A stretch of DNA of 64,000 nt from Campylobacter rectus (lineage in GTDB: Bacteria; Campylobacterota; Campylobacteria; Campylobacterales; Campylobacteraceae). Within the stretch, counting starts at the first letter, position 1. The number at the start of each line of letters is the position of its first letter. The stretch is from positions 1,674,001 to 1,738,000 of the forward strand of contig NZ_CP012543.1 in the NCBI RefSeq assembly GCF_004803795.1, given 5' to 3'. Positions 38,545-47,141 of the stretch are shown one piece after another. The notes under the pieces were generated by a model, which did not search any database, was not told the DNA's origin, and saw nothing but the letters and a program-made list of their open reading frames with translations. The position numbers and the translations under genes are program-made.

Positions 38545-40281
38545 ATGAGAAAAGGCAAAAATGCTTTAAACGAGATCATGAGTCCCGTAGCGGGCAAGAT
38601 CAAGCTAGCCGTCGTTTTGTCCGGCCTCGGCGCGCTTTGCAAGGTCTCGGCGTTCATCGCGTTCGCGCTTGCGATCGAAGCTTTGTCGCGAGACGAAATG
38701 AATTTTACTTTTTTAGGCGCGGCATTTGCGTTCGTCTTTACAGAGATGCTTTTGCGGACGATAAGCCTGGGCGTCTCGCATAAAGCGGCGTTTAAGCTAG
38801 AGCAAATTTTGCGTATGCGGATTTCGGCTAACGTTGCGGCGATTCCTTACGGAGAAACGCTAAATTTAGGCACAGGCAAAATAAAAAAGATAATGCTCGA
38901 CGACGTCAAGAACCTGCACGCTTATGTTGCGGATACAACGCCTAGCATCGGTTCCGTATCGGTCGCGCCCATCGCGTCTTTCGCGGCTCTGGCGTGGTTT
39001 GACTGGCGGCTCTTTTTGGTAGCTTCGGCGATGTTTCTTTTGGGCGTCGTCACGATAAGTTTCGCTTTTAAAGACAACGCAAAATACCAAGAACGTTACA
39101 ACAACAATCAAGCCAAAATAAATGCCTCGATAATCGAATTCGTCCAAGCTATGTCCGTCGTGCGCACTTTTAACAGCGGCGAAAATACTTTCAAAAGATA
39201 CGACGACGCTTTGCGGGATTACGCCGACGGCCTACGCGAGTGGCTAAGCTTCTCGTCCGTGCCTTCGCGGCTCGGCTTTGCGGCGCTCTCGCCCGTGCCG
39301 ACTTATCTCGCCCTCGGCGTTTTTGCCGCGATATTTTATCTAAACGGCTCGTTAAATTTAGGCGATCTTACGGGCGCGATGCTGACGGGAACGGCGCTGG
39401 TGGGCTGCTTTATGCCCGTTATGATGCTTAGAAATTTCATAATGAAATCGAAAATATCGGCGGAAAGTATTTTAAGCTTTTTAAGCATCCCTGCGCTTCC
39501 CGTTTGCCCTTCGCCAAAAGAGCCCGCCTCAAGCGACGTAGAGTTTAAAAATGTAAATTTTAAATACCCCAATGCTAGCGAGCCGGCTCTAAAAAACGTA
39601 AATTTTAAAGCCGGCGCGGGCAGCGTAACGGCGCTGGTGGGCGCTAGCGGAGCGGGTAAAAGCACCGCCGCGATGCTGCTGGCCAGATATTACGACGTTA
39701 GCGAGGGCGAGATTTTGATCGGGGGCGTAAATGTAAAAGAGATCGCGCCGCGAAATTTAACGAATTTGATATCTTTCGTCTTTCAAGATACGTTTTTATT
39801 TAACGAAAGCATATATGAAAATATCGCGAAAGCAAAGCCTAACGCCGACAAAGAAGAGGTCATAGCGGCGGCTAAGGCGGCCAATATCCACGAGTTTATA
39901 GAAAGTCTGCCTAAAGGCTACGACGAGATAGTCGGCGAGCGAGGAGCGAAACTAAGCGGAGGACAAAAACAGCGCATCGCGATAGCAAGGGCGATACTAA
40001 AAGACGCGCCGATAATAATCCTGGACGAGCCGACGGCGTTTGTTGATCCGCAAAGCGAAGAGCAAATCGTAAAAGCCGTTTCGAATTTGATAAAAAACAA
40101 GACCGTCATCGTCGTAGCGCACCGTCTTTCGACTATAAAAAACGCTGACCGAATTTTAGTTTTCGCTAACGGCGAGATCGTAGAAAGCGGCACTCACGAT
40201 GAGCTTATCTCGCTAGAAGGAGCTTACGCGAAGCTATGGCGCGACTTTGAGCAGACGCAAATTTGGAATGTAAGGAGATAA
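38545..40281 (+). CDS. ABC exporter half-transporter 1 (permease-ATPase fusion)
   Basis: A 578-residue type IV ABC half-transporter: six membrane segments (about 18-300) then the ATPase domain (about 330-578) with GASGAGKST, signature LSGGQKQRIAIARA, Walker B IIILDEPTAFVD and H loop VVAHRLST. It partners with the next gene as a heterodimer. Such pairs (YbtPQ/IrtAB group) often handle iron-chelate uptake or peptide export; the cargo is not shown here. The ribosome binding site is AAGGAAGTTTT. Confidence 0.85.
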   Translation: MRKGKNALNEIMSPVAGKIKLAVVLSGLGALCKVSAFIAFALAIEALSRDEMNFTFLGAAFAFVFTEMLLRTISLGVSHKAAFKLEQILRMRISANVAAIPYGETLNLGTGKIKKIMLDDVKNLHAYVADTTPSIGSVSVAPIASFAALAWFDWRLFLVASAMFLLGVVTISFAFKDNAKYQERYNNNQAKINASIIEFVQAMSVVRTFNSGENTFKRYDDALRDYADGLREWLSFSSVPSRLGFAALSPVPTYLALGVFAAIFYLNGSLNLGDLTGAMLTGTALVGCFMPVMMLRNFIMKSKISAESILSFLSIPALPVCPSPKEPASSDVEFKNVNFKYPNASEPALKNVNFKAGAGSVTALVGASGAGKSTAAMLLARYYDVSEGEILIGGVNVKEIAPRNLTNLISFVFQDTFLFNESIYENIAKAKPNADKEEVIAAAKAANIHEFIESLPKGYDEIVGERGAKLSGGQKQRIAIARAILKDAPIIILDEPTAFVDPQSEEQIVKAVSNLIKNKTVIVVAHRLSTIKNADRILVFANGEIVESGTHDELISLEGAYAKLWRDFEQTQIWNVRR

Positions 40282-40283
40282 AA

Positions 40284-42047
40284 ATGCAAAGTAATTTTAC
40301 TTCCATTCGCGAACTTTTTAAAATCATCGTAAAAATCGCGGGCAAATATAAAAAAGAGTATCTAAAAAGCCTGTTTTGCTCGATTTTAGCGGCCGTTTTC
40401 GAGGGGGCGTTTTTGGTTTGTTTTTATCCTCTGCTAGCTTCCATAACAGCGGGAAATAGCGACGGAGCGTATCTTAGCCTAGCTTTAATGGGGATATTTT
40501 GCGTTTGTTTTTGCGCGTTTAAATTTAAAGGCTCGTATTACGATCACGGCGATACTTTTATAAAAGTCGGCTACGAGCTTAGAAAAAAACTGGGAAACAA
40601 GCTGATGTCCGTGCCTCTTCAAAGCGTGCATAAGTATAAAACAGGCGAACTAAGCGCGGTATTTACCGCTAGCGTAGACGAGTCGGTGATGTTTATGAAT
40701 ATGGCGCCGACGATGTTTTTACAGCCCGTTATTATCGGCTTTATCGTTATTATCGCGAGCTTTTTCGCCAGTCCCGTTTTGGCCGCTATTATGCTTTTTA
40801 CGTTACCTCTGGCGGCGCCTATTTATAGGCTCAGGCGCAAGCTCGCCGTCGAAGAAAGGAGCGAATTTGCCGCAGCTAACGCCGAGCTTGAATCGCAAAT
40901 CATCGAATACGTCCAAGGAATAGGCGTTTTAAAATCGCTCGATAAAGTCGGGCAAAACGCTAAAAATTTAAACGAACAAATAGAGCGCGTGCGCCAAATC
41001 CAGCTAAAATCCCTCGCACTATCTGCGGCCCCTACTTTGGCTTTTAACTCGGTAGTGACGGTTCTTATGTGCGTTTGCTTAAGCATCGGAGCGTATTTAA
41101 ATTTACACGGACAAATCTCCCTAGCCGCCCTTTGCGCCGCCTTAATAGCGCTTTCAAGCCTGCTCGAGCCGTTTTCTTTGCTGTTGGCGGCATCGTCGGT
41201 GTTTGATCTTATGGACGTCGCTTTTAAACACGTAAATAAGCTTTTACATGCGAAGGATCTAAAATCCAGCGAGCCTCGTGGCGTCCCGAACGAATTTAAC
41301 GTTGAATTTAGCGGCGTAAATTTCGCCTATGACGGACAAAACGATCTCGCGCTAAAAAATGTGAGCTTTGAGATAAAGCCCGGCACCCTAAACGCTATCG
41401 TGGGGTCTAGCGGCAGCGGCAAAAGCACGGCGGCGAGGCTTTTGATGCGCTACGCCGATCCGCAGGAAGGCTGCATAAAAATAGGCGGAGTAAATTTGAA
41501 AAATATCCCACAAGAAGAACTTTTAAAATGCCTAAGCATCGTATTTCAAGACGTTTATCTTTTTGACGATACGGTAAAAAACAATATCAAAACAGCAGAC
41601 GCGAAGGCTTCGCACGAGCGGATACTGGAGGCGGCCGAGGCGGCAAACTGCGGCGAATTTATCGCTAGATTGCCACAGGGACTAGATACTCGCGTCGGCG
41701 AGATCGGCGCAAATCTAAGCGGCGGCGAGAAACAAAGAATCTCCATCGCCAGAGCGATCCTAAAAAATGCTCCGATAGCGATCCTGGACGAGCCTACCGC
41801 GGCGCTGGATACGACCAGCGAGTTAGCCGTGCAAAAAGCCGTGAGCGAGCTAACCAAAAATAAAACCGTCGTCGTGATCGCTCACCGCCTCTCTACCGTC
41901 GCTAGCGCAGATCAAATTTTAGTCTTCGACGCGGGAGAGATCGTAGAGCGCGGCACTCACGAAGAGCTGCTAGAGGCTCGCGGGAAATATTACGAGATGT
42001 GGCGAGCGCAGCAAAATGCTAAAATTTGGAAAATAAAAGATAAATAG
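40284..42047 (+). CDS. ABC exporter half-transporter 2 (permease-ATPase fusion)
   Basis: A 587-residue partner of the preceding gene with the same layout: membrane domain (about 25-300) and ATPase domain (about 335-587) with GSSGSGKSTAARLL, LSGGEKQRISIARA, IAILDEPTAALD and VIAHRLST. The ATG at 40284 follows AAGGAGATAAA and lies two bases after the upstream stop; an earlier TTG at 40263 is rejected. Both ATP sites look complete, so neither half is an obvious degenerate subunit. Confidence 0.87.
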   Translation: MQSNFTSIRELFKIIVKIAGKYKKEYLKSLFCSILAAVFEGAFLVCFYPLLASITAGNSDGAYLSLALMGIFCVCFCAFKFKGSYYDHGDTFIKVGYELRKKLGNKLMSVPLQSVHKYKTGELSAVFTASVDESVMFMNMAPTMFLQPVIIGFIVIIASFFASPVLAAIMLFTLPLAAPIYRLRRKLAVEERSEFAAANAELESQIIEYVQGIGVLKSLDKVGQNAKNLNEQIERVRQIQLKSLALSAAPTLAFNSVVTVLMCVCLSIGAYLNLHGQISLAALCAALIALSSLLEPFSLLLAASSVFDLMDVAFKHVNKLLHAKDLKSSEPRGVPNEFNVEFSGVNFAYDGQNDLALKNVSFEIKPGTLNAIVGSSGSGKSTAARLLMRYADPQEGCIKIGGVNLKNIPQEELLKCLSIVFQDVYLFDDTVKNNIKTADAKASHERILEAAEAANCGEFIARLPQGLDTRVGEIGANLSGGEKQRISIARAILKNAPIAILDEPTAALDTTSELAVQKAVSELTKNKTVVVIAHRLSTVASADQILVFDAGEIVERGTHEELLEARGKYYEMWRAQQNAKIWKIKDK

Positions 42048-42465
42048 CGTAAAAAGCCGTTATTTTAGTAAGGATAGTTCGCGGGTGCATAGTTCGCATA
42101 ATGGTTTTAGAGAAAATTTGGCGCGCGGACAAATGCGCCCGAAAATAACGATAACGCCTTAAAAATTTAATCTCGCCCAAAGCCCGAACTTCGCGCAAAT
42201 TTCGCAACGTCCGCACCCAAAAGCAAGCCTTTTTAACGCATCTTTGCGGCAACATATTCGCTCTAATATCAATCGCGGCCTCGTGCCGCCTAAACCGACG
42301 CATCTTTCGGGGCACCGATCGGGCGTTTGATAAATAAACATAAATTCGTCGCGCCTAAAGAGAGCCTTGTTTAGGGTAAAGAGATCGTCGCCGATATGCC
42401 GTATCGTTTGAAGATTCAATTGCCAAGCAGACTTTAGCTACGACTTGCGTTGCTACTTGCAAGAC
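42048..42465. other. Spacer after the ABC operon
   Basis: No credible gene; short frames on the minus strand have no family resemblance or ribosome binding sites. The right part carries one copy of a 33-base repeat (42431-42463). Confidence 0.5.
42431..42463 (-). repeat. 33-base repeat, copy 1 (inverted relative to copy 2)
   Basis: On the minus strand it contains GTAGCAACGCAAGTCGTAGC and is nearly the same as 42708-42740. It occupies the place where the left end of the dead IS copy should be. Confidence 0.55.
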
Positions 42466-42547
42466 CTCTTATTAATTTTAAGAGATTTTGATATAAGTTT
42501 TCCTGTGTAGTTTTGGTATCGTGCCTAAACTCTAGCTCGTAGCTGCG

Positions 42548-42580
42548 TCTTGAAAAGCTACGAATACAGTGAAGTAGAGC
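42548..42580 (+). repeat. Short repeat of the LKSNERSEV type (diverged)
   Basis: TCTTGAAAAGCTACGAATAC followed by AGTGAAGTAGAGC. It resembles the segments at 19894-19925 and 43258-43288 and lies within the dead IS where the intact copy has no counterpart. Confidence 0.5.
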
Positions 42581-42707
42581 AAAACGCATTCCTTTAGGCG
42601 TAGCAAGAAATTCTCTTTTCTTAGCTTTCCTAAGATCGCTACCGCCCTACGCTTGAGAAGATCCCTTTAAATTTAGATAATCTGTGTTTAGCATATCCCC
42701 CACTCTG

Positions 42708-42740
42708 CTTACAGTAGCAACGTAAGTCGTAGCCGAAAGT
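42708..42740 (+). repeat. 33-base repeat, copy 2
   Basis: Contains GTAGCAACGTAAGTCGTAGC; about 28 of 33 positions agree with the inverted copy at 42431-42463. It interrupts the dead transposase. Confidence 0.55.
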
Positions 42741-43257
42741 TTTCTATACCGTTTATATGATTTTTACCATTAGCGAATTCATTTTTAGAGTGCTTCACTC
42801 TGTAGTGGGCTTTGGCTCCGTAATCAACCAATCCGTCATAAGCTTTCCAGCAATCAGAATAAATAACGCTCTCGTCTAATTCGCTAAATTGCGATAGTAT
42901 AGGTATCAGTTCATTTTGCAGAACAGTTTTTAACTATCTAAGTATAGACCTTGCCGTCACGCTTTAACATACCGAACACTGGAGTTTTATTTGCTGCACC
43001 TCTACCTCTCTTACCTCTTACTCTTTTAGATCCGAAGTAACTTTCATCAATCTCTATCTCGCCTGAAAACTTAGATATCTTTTCACACTCTTTAGACGTA
43101 AGAATTCTCATTTCTCTAAAGATTTTACATAGGGTTGCTTCTGAAATTTTAGTTAAATTCTATATCTTTGATGCTTCTATATCCTCCGTGAAGTACTTTA
43201 GAATTTCTCTAAATTTAGCTTCAGAAATTCTTGAACGGACTATATACCTGTTTTTTA

Positions 43258-43288
43258 ACTTCGCTACGCTCGTTACTTTTCAAGAACA
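43258..43288 (-). repeat. Short repeat encoding LKSNERSEV
   Basis: On the minus strand: TTGAAAAGTAACGAGCGTAG then CGAAGTT, just after the transposase start region. Two further copies are in the deleted element (19694-19721 diverged, 19894-19925). Confidence 0.6.
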
Positions 43289-43452
43289 TAGCTCTCATCG
43301 TAACTTACTGCTCCTTTGTGTGAGCTTAAGTTAAAGAGAGCCTAAATTATTATAAAAAATTAACGATTTTTCTCATGCGCAGGCCATTTTTGCTTGCATC
43401 TATTTTCTCGATTCGATACACTGTTCTCATATCTTTTAAAAAAGGAGAGCCT

Positions 43453-43827
43453 ATGGCTAAATACGCAGATTTTTTTAAGAACTGCAGTATCGTTTTTTGT
43501 GGTGAGTACTTTCAAGTTGCGGCGCAAGATATGCTTAACACGCATTTGCTTAAGCTGCCAAACGACATTTGGATGTGGGAGAATAGCGATGAAACGCTGG
43601 AAAAAATAGAGCTTAACGAAGAAGCAGAAGAATACTTGTGCTTCATTGAGACATCTTATTTTTCGGATCACGGTTACTACTGTTTTGTCCAATACTACCT
43701 AGACGGAGACGAGGACGATGCGGTATTTCGCATCAAGAGCTACGAATTTGTTCATCCGCACGACTCAAAGCGGATAGAAGAGCTGGAAGAAATTGTCAGA
43801 AACAGCGTGGGCGTACACTTGAAATAA
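43453..43827 (+). CDS. Hypothetical acidic protein
   Basis: Not recognised. From the ATG at 43453, preceded by AAAGGAGAGCCT, it encodes 124 residues; the 26 extra upstream codons are rejected because they precede this site. It is acidic, with aromatic-rich LCFIETSYFSDHGYYCFVQYY and a helical end (RIEELEEIVRN). There is no signal peptide or membrane segment. It lies between the dead IS and two phosphoesterase genes and may be an accessory gene acquired with them. Confidence 0.6.
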   Translation: MAKYADFFKNCSIVFCGEYFQVAAQDMLNTHLLKLPNDIWMWENSDETLEKIELNEEAEEYLCFIETSYFSDHGYYCFVQYYLDGDEDDAVFRIKSYEFVHPHDSKRIEELEEIVRNSVGVHLK

Positions 43828-43957
43828 TCTTTGCAGCTGAAATTTGTGTTAGTTTACGCAAATTTCAGCCGATTTTTATCTTATATGAATAAAATTCCAT
43901 TACTTTTATACAAAACTTAACCCGAAATTTTCCACAAATTTAACGCAAGAACCAAAA

Positions 43958-44647
43958 ATGATAAAGATAAAACATATAAACGAAGATGATTACGCGCGGA
44001 TTTTCGTATTCGGCGATCTGCACGGCTCCCTCGGGCTTTTTGAGCTGATGATTGAAAAGATAAATTTAACAAAAAGCGATTTGGTTATAATCCTGGGCGA
44101 CAGCTGCGACCGCGGCGAGGATACGATCGGACTTTATAAAAGATACGCCGAGCTTATTAGAAACGGATACGCGCTGATCCACGTACTGGGAAATCACGAG
44201 AAAATGATGATGGACGGGTATTTCGGCGGCGACGCGCTAGATCATCAAATTTGGCTTAGAAACGGCGGCGACAAAACCAAAAGATCGATCTACAAGCGAA
44301 ATTTAAACAGTTTCGCGCTCTCGTGGCTCAAGGACTTTATCAGCGATATGCCCCACGTAGTAAGCTCTGAAAAAAGCATATTCGTCCACGCAGCCTTTGA
44401 CGGCGGCAAAAGCGAAGAGGAGCAGGACGAGGATTACGTACTGTGGAGTATAGAGCCGTTTTGGGAGGGCAATAATACGGGCAAGCAGATATTTCACGGG
44501 CACGTCGCAAGCAAAGAAAATAGGATAACCGGGCGCACGAATAACGTCTTTTCTATGGACGTGGGAGCCGTATTTTTTAAAAGGCTAGAGATAATGGAGA
44601 TAAAAAGCGGCGAGAAATTTGAAGCGGATTTAAGGGAGCAAAAATGA
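43958..44647 (+). CDS. Calcineurin-like metallophosphoesterase (PrpA/ApaH-like)
   Basis: A 229-residue phosphoesterase with the complete metal-site order: GDLHGSLGLF near 20 (D-x-H), ILGDSCDRGEDT near 47 (GDxxDRG), VLGNHEKMM near 83 (GNHE), and HGHVASKE near 181. The S-C-D-R-G spelling is the serine/threonine-phosphatase version. Substrates of this group range from phosphoproteins to dinucleoside tetraphosphates. Its stop overlaps the next phosphoesterase start (ATGA). Confidence 0.85.
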   Translation: MIKIKHINEDDYARIFVFGDLHGSLGLFELMIEKINLTKSDLVIILGDSCDRGEDTIGLYKRYAELIRNGYALIHVLGNHEKMMMDGYFGGDALDHQIWLRNGGDKTKRSIYKRNLNSFALSWLKDFISDMPHVVSSEKSIFVHAAFDGGKSEEEQDEDYVLWSIEPFWEGNNTGKQIFHGHVASKENRITGRTNNVFSMDVGAVFFKRLEIMEIKSGEKFEADLREQK

Positions 44648-45297
44648 TTTATTTTACCTCCGATTTGCATTTCGGACATAGCAATATCATGAAATTTCAT
44701 CCGTGCTTTAGGCCCTTTTCTAGCGTGGAGGCGATGGATAGCGCGCTCATTCGCCATTGGAACGAGAGGGTAAATCCCTGCGATACGGTCTATAACATAG
44801 GTGATATTAGCTTTCACAAGGATATGGGGACCAATATATCCATATTTAGCAAGCTAAACGGCAAGCACGTCCTAGTGCTGGGCAATCACGACGAGGCGAT
44901 AAAAAAGCATAAAGACGAGCTGTTATCCATAAAAAAACAGGACGGCAACGCGCTGTTTGAGGAGATTTGCGAATACAAAGAGATAACGGTGCAGCACGGG
45001 CAGGATAAATTTCGCCTCGTGCTCTTTCACTATCCGCTAGCCGAGTGGAACGCAGGTCACCACGGTGCGATCCAGCTATACGGCCACATCCACGCAAATA
45101 TCGCAAATATAAAAAGCAAGGCACTAAACGTCGGCTACGACCTGCACGGCAAGATTTTGAGCTTTGAGGAAATTTATGGTTTCGTTAAAGAGCTACCGCT
45201 TTTTGAACATCGCAAACACAGGATGTTTAGCGAAGAAGATAGCGTAGAGAGCAGAAGCGCAAGGATAAAAGAGGTTTTAGAAAAAAATAATACATAG
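44644..45297 (+). CDS. Metallophosphoesterase (phage-type)
   Basis: A 217-residue phosphoesterase of a different subgroup: YFTSDLHFGHSNIM at 3-16, NIGDISFHKD near 57, VLGNHDEAIK near 78, LFHYPLAEW near 123 and LYGHIHANI near 141 provide the metal ligands. Such proteins are common in phages and plasmids. GGGAG precedes the ATG, which overlaps the upstream stop. The substrate is unknown; the two enzymes may act in sequence. Confidence 0.85.
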   Translation: MIYFTSDLHFGHSNIMKFHPCFRPFSSVEAMDSALIRHWNERVNPCDTVYNIGDISFHKDMGTNISIFSKLNGKHVLVLGNHDEAIKKHKDELLSIKKQDGNALFEEICEYKEITVQHGQDKFRLVLFHYPLAEWNAGHHGAIQLYGHIHANIANIKSKALNVGYDLHGKILSFEEIYGFVKELPLFEHRKHRMFSEEDSVESRSARIKEVLEKNNT

Positions 45298-45359
45298 AGA
45301 ATGTATTTTAATGGTTAAAAATATATTGATACCACTGAAATACTAGGAGTATTTGCATA

Positions 45360-45388
45360 TTGAGATAGCCTTTAATCGGCTATCTCAA
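45360..45388. terminator. Inverted repeat after the phosphoesterase pair
   Basis: TTGAGATAGCC-TTTAATC-GGCTATCTCAA, an 11-base-pair perfect stem. A T tract is lacking on the plus side. It lies between convergent genes. Confidence 0.55.
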
Positions 45389-45525
45389 ATCTCGCTACAA
45401 CTATAAAATAAACAGGATAAATACTGACTGTTACATTGTAAAATAATATCAAGAACAATACTTAGGGCTTTATATTTTAAAACAGGGTATTAATAAATTT
45501 TACCCAGTAATATATAGCCATAACG

Positions 45526-45894
45526 TCATTTATATATTTTTAAAGCATAAGCCGTGATTTTGGTGTTAATATAAGTATCTCTTTTTTGTTTTACATTTAC
45601 CCCACCAAAAAATCCTTTAGTTACTTTAGCATCGCCGTAAACAGTTCTAGAGTTTGTTGATTCATTTTCTACCACTAAGCCATTGGCGCCCAGTTTAACA
45701 GCTTGCTCCCTAATGTTAATATCGGTATCCAAAGAATCTTCTTCGCATGCGCTCACTTGTCCTAATATCTGATAATTTATGCGCTGTAAATGAAAAGCTG
45801 GAATATCAGGACATATGCTTTTTAAATATTCAAGTCTTTGCTCTTTCTTTTTTGTTTTTTTAGCATCGATGATTGTGATTTGTGTAGCAGTCAA
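45526..45894 (-). pseudogene. RcsF/DUF4156-like domain, separated from its N-terminus at a T7 run
   Basis: The 122 codons encode a domain with QILGQVSACEEDS and REQAVKLGANGLVVE, wording like the DUF4156/RcsF type of envelope proteins (…lG.v…lr.qA..lGAN.lv). The frame has no ATG, only a TTG directly after a T7 run on the minus strand (complement of 45893-45899). One extra T would join it in frame to the small membrane frame at 45891-46019, which has a strong ribosome binding site. So it is probably the C-terminal part of one membrane-anchored protein, switched off or slip-translated. A sequencing error at the run is possible. Confidence 0.6.
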
Positions 45895-46019
45895 AAAAAG
45901 CTAAAAAACATTGATGCAATTAAAATACCCTCAAATTTCCATTCCGTCAAAGCACTAAGTATAAAAACCAAAGCAACGAAATTTACAAACCCAAAAAAAT
46001 AAAACTTAAACTTTAACAT
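45891..46019 (-). CDS. Small membrane frame, N-terminal part of the RcsF/DUF4156-like gene
   Basis: A 42-codon frame starting at the ATG complementary to 46017-46019, preceded by AGGAGGAAAATTTT. It has two hydrophobic stretches (about residues 6-24 and 31-42) and ends at a TGA created right at the T7 run. Read with one more T, it continues through LTATQITIID into the 45526-45894 domain. Independent expression as a small membrane peptide is possible but less likely. Confidence 0.5.
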   Translation of the reverse strand: MLKFKFYFFGFVNFVALVFILSALTEWKFEGILIASMFFSFF

Positions 46020-46066
46020 AAAATTTTCCTCCTATAAATTAAAATAAACACGATCTGTTGCCAAGA

Positions 46067-46486
46067 TCACCTTAGATTAAATTTAAATGTGCCCTTGCTT
46101 GTTACTATTTTTATATTTTCTACAGCGCAATCCACAGTGTTAAATCCAACAGTCTCACCAAAATCAAGCCTCACTACTCTTTGATCCGGGATTTGCCTAA
46201 CGCCCTCATTTGTAACTTCGTCAAATGCGTCGTTACCGGTAAACATAGAAAGAAGTGTTGAAGCAAGCGCCGCATATACTTTTTCATAATCTATGAGCAT
46301 ACATTCTCCATCATTAACTGTCGATTTAGAAAGGTCAACAGTTAAAGAACCATTATATAAAGACTTTATCTCAATATAATTAACGTTATTATTCTTGCGC
46401 ACAAATCTTATGTCTATCGGCGCATCTTTTCCAAACGCAAACGACGCGCCAAACAATAAAACAAAAACTAAAAACAACTTTTTCAT
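46067..46486 (-). CDS. Hypothetical exported protein
   Basis: Not recognised. A 139-residue protein with a clear signal peptide (MKKLFLVFVLLFGASFAFG, cleavage about residue 19-20) and a mostly beta body of about 115 residues with two cysteines (GECMLID, TVDCAVEN). AGGAGATTTTT precedes the ATG. It lies 48 bases downstream of the small membrane frame on the same strand order and could share a transcript with it. Confidence 0.65.
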   Translation of the reverse strand: MKKLFLVFVLLFGASFAFGKDAPIDIRFVRKNNNVNYIEIKSLYNGSLTVDLSKSTVNDGECMLIDYEKVYAALASTLLSMFTGNDAFDEVTNEGVRQIPDQRVVRLDFGETVGFNTVDCAVENIKIVTSKGTFKFNLR

Positions 46487-46610
46487 AAAAATCTCCTAAA
46501 TAAATTTAAAACAATGAATAATTTTTATAAAAATTATTCTTGCAGGATACTAAAATTTATCAATTTTTGCCGTATAGAATAAATATTTCTAATAGCATAA
46601 TCGCGCTCAA

Positions 46611-46616
46611 TATAAT
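46611..46616 (+). promoter_or_regulatory. Candidate -10 element for the HTH gene
   Basis: TATAAT in CAATATAATTTT, 28 bases before the ATG. CATAAT at 46596-46601 is an alternative. No copy of the palindrome found upstream of the ATPase gene is present here. Confidence 0.4.
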
Positions 46617-46643
46617 TTTAAAATTACCCGCAAAGGATAAATT

Positions 46644-47090
46644 ATGCAAATATACGAGCGTATAAATCAGATCCTAAAAAACAAGGGCTTAAAGAAAAAA
46701 GACTTTTTGAATAGATTTCTTTCTCTAAACCCGACCCTGAAAAGTAGCGGCGAAAGTCCGTCGATACCATCTATATACAACTACCTAAGCGGCAACAGAG
46801 AGATCAAAGCCGAGCTAATCCCATTTATCGCCAAGGCTCTTGAGGTTAGCGAGCAAGAGCTATTTTTAGACGACGACAACTCGACTGATCTTCTAAAAGA
46901 GCTACTAAACAAGCAAAGCCAAAGCTCAGCGCTAAACCGTAAAAATCAGCTCATCATGGAGCTACTTAGCCTTTGCGAGTATGCCTCCGAGCCGCTTTTG
47001 GAGCGCGTGTTGGGCGTGCTTGAAAAGAACAAGGAAATATGCGTCCAAAGCATGAAGCAGCTCTCCGATATAAATTTGAACAGACTCTAG
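46644..47090 (+). CDS. XRE-type helix-turn-helix regulator
   Basis: A 148-residue DNA-binding protein. The N-terminal half (about 1-75) is a lambda-repressor-like fold: IYERINQILKNKGLKKKDF, SIPSIYNYLSGNREIKAEL (recognition helix region) and IPFIAKALEVSEQELF. The C-terminal half is helical and probably dimerises. It has no protease (LexA-type) domain. It faces the orphan ATPase operon tail to tail and is the only regulator in the accessory region, so it is the first candidate to bind the palindromes at 48669 and 49279; this is inference. Confidence 0.8.
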   Translation: MQIYERINQILKNKGLKKKDFLNRFLSLNPTLKSSGESPSIPSIYNYLSGNREIKAELIPFIAKALEVSEQELFLDDDNSTDLLKELLNKQSQSSALNRKNQLIMELLSLCEYASEPLLERVLGVLEKNKEICVQSMKQLSDINLNRL

Positions 47091-47141
47091 TATGCCGTAA
47101 TCACGACTTAGGCCTCGCAACTACCCATCGCCCCTGCCGCA

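Larger units (their letters stand above)
42466..43342 (-). pseudogene. Dead IS1595-type element with several short insertions
   Basis: The right end (TTAAGTTAAAGAGAGCC, ending 43342) matches the intact element at 56192-56937; the left terminal repeat is missing. Transposase wording is still readable in pieces on the minus strand (KISNLTKI with a TAG, EIDESYFG, YSDCWKAYDGL) but frames shift repeatedly. Relative to the intact copy there are short extra segments at about 42530-42580, 42615-42655, 42703-42735 and 43258-43288. It shares the variant reading RHDTK with the deleted copy at 19640, so those two belong to one subfamily. Confidence 0.85.

Noticed and set aside
42019-42419. Two short overlapping minus-strand frames after the ABC operon
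   Set aside because: Arg/Cys-rich products without ribosome binding sites, overlapping each other and the end of the transporter gene.
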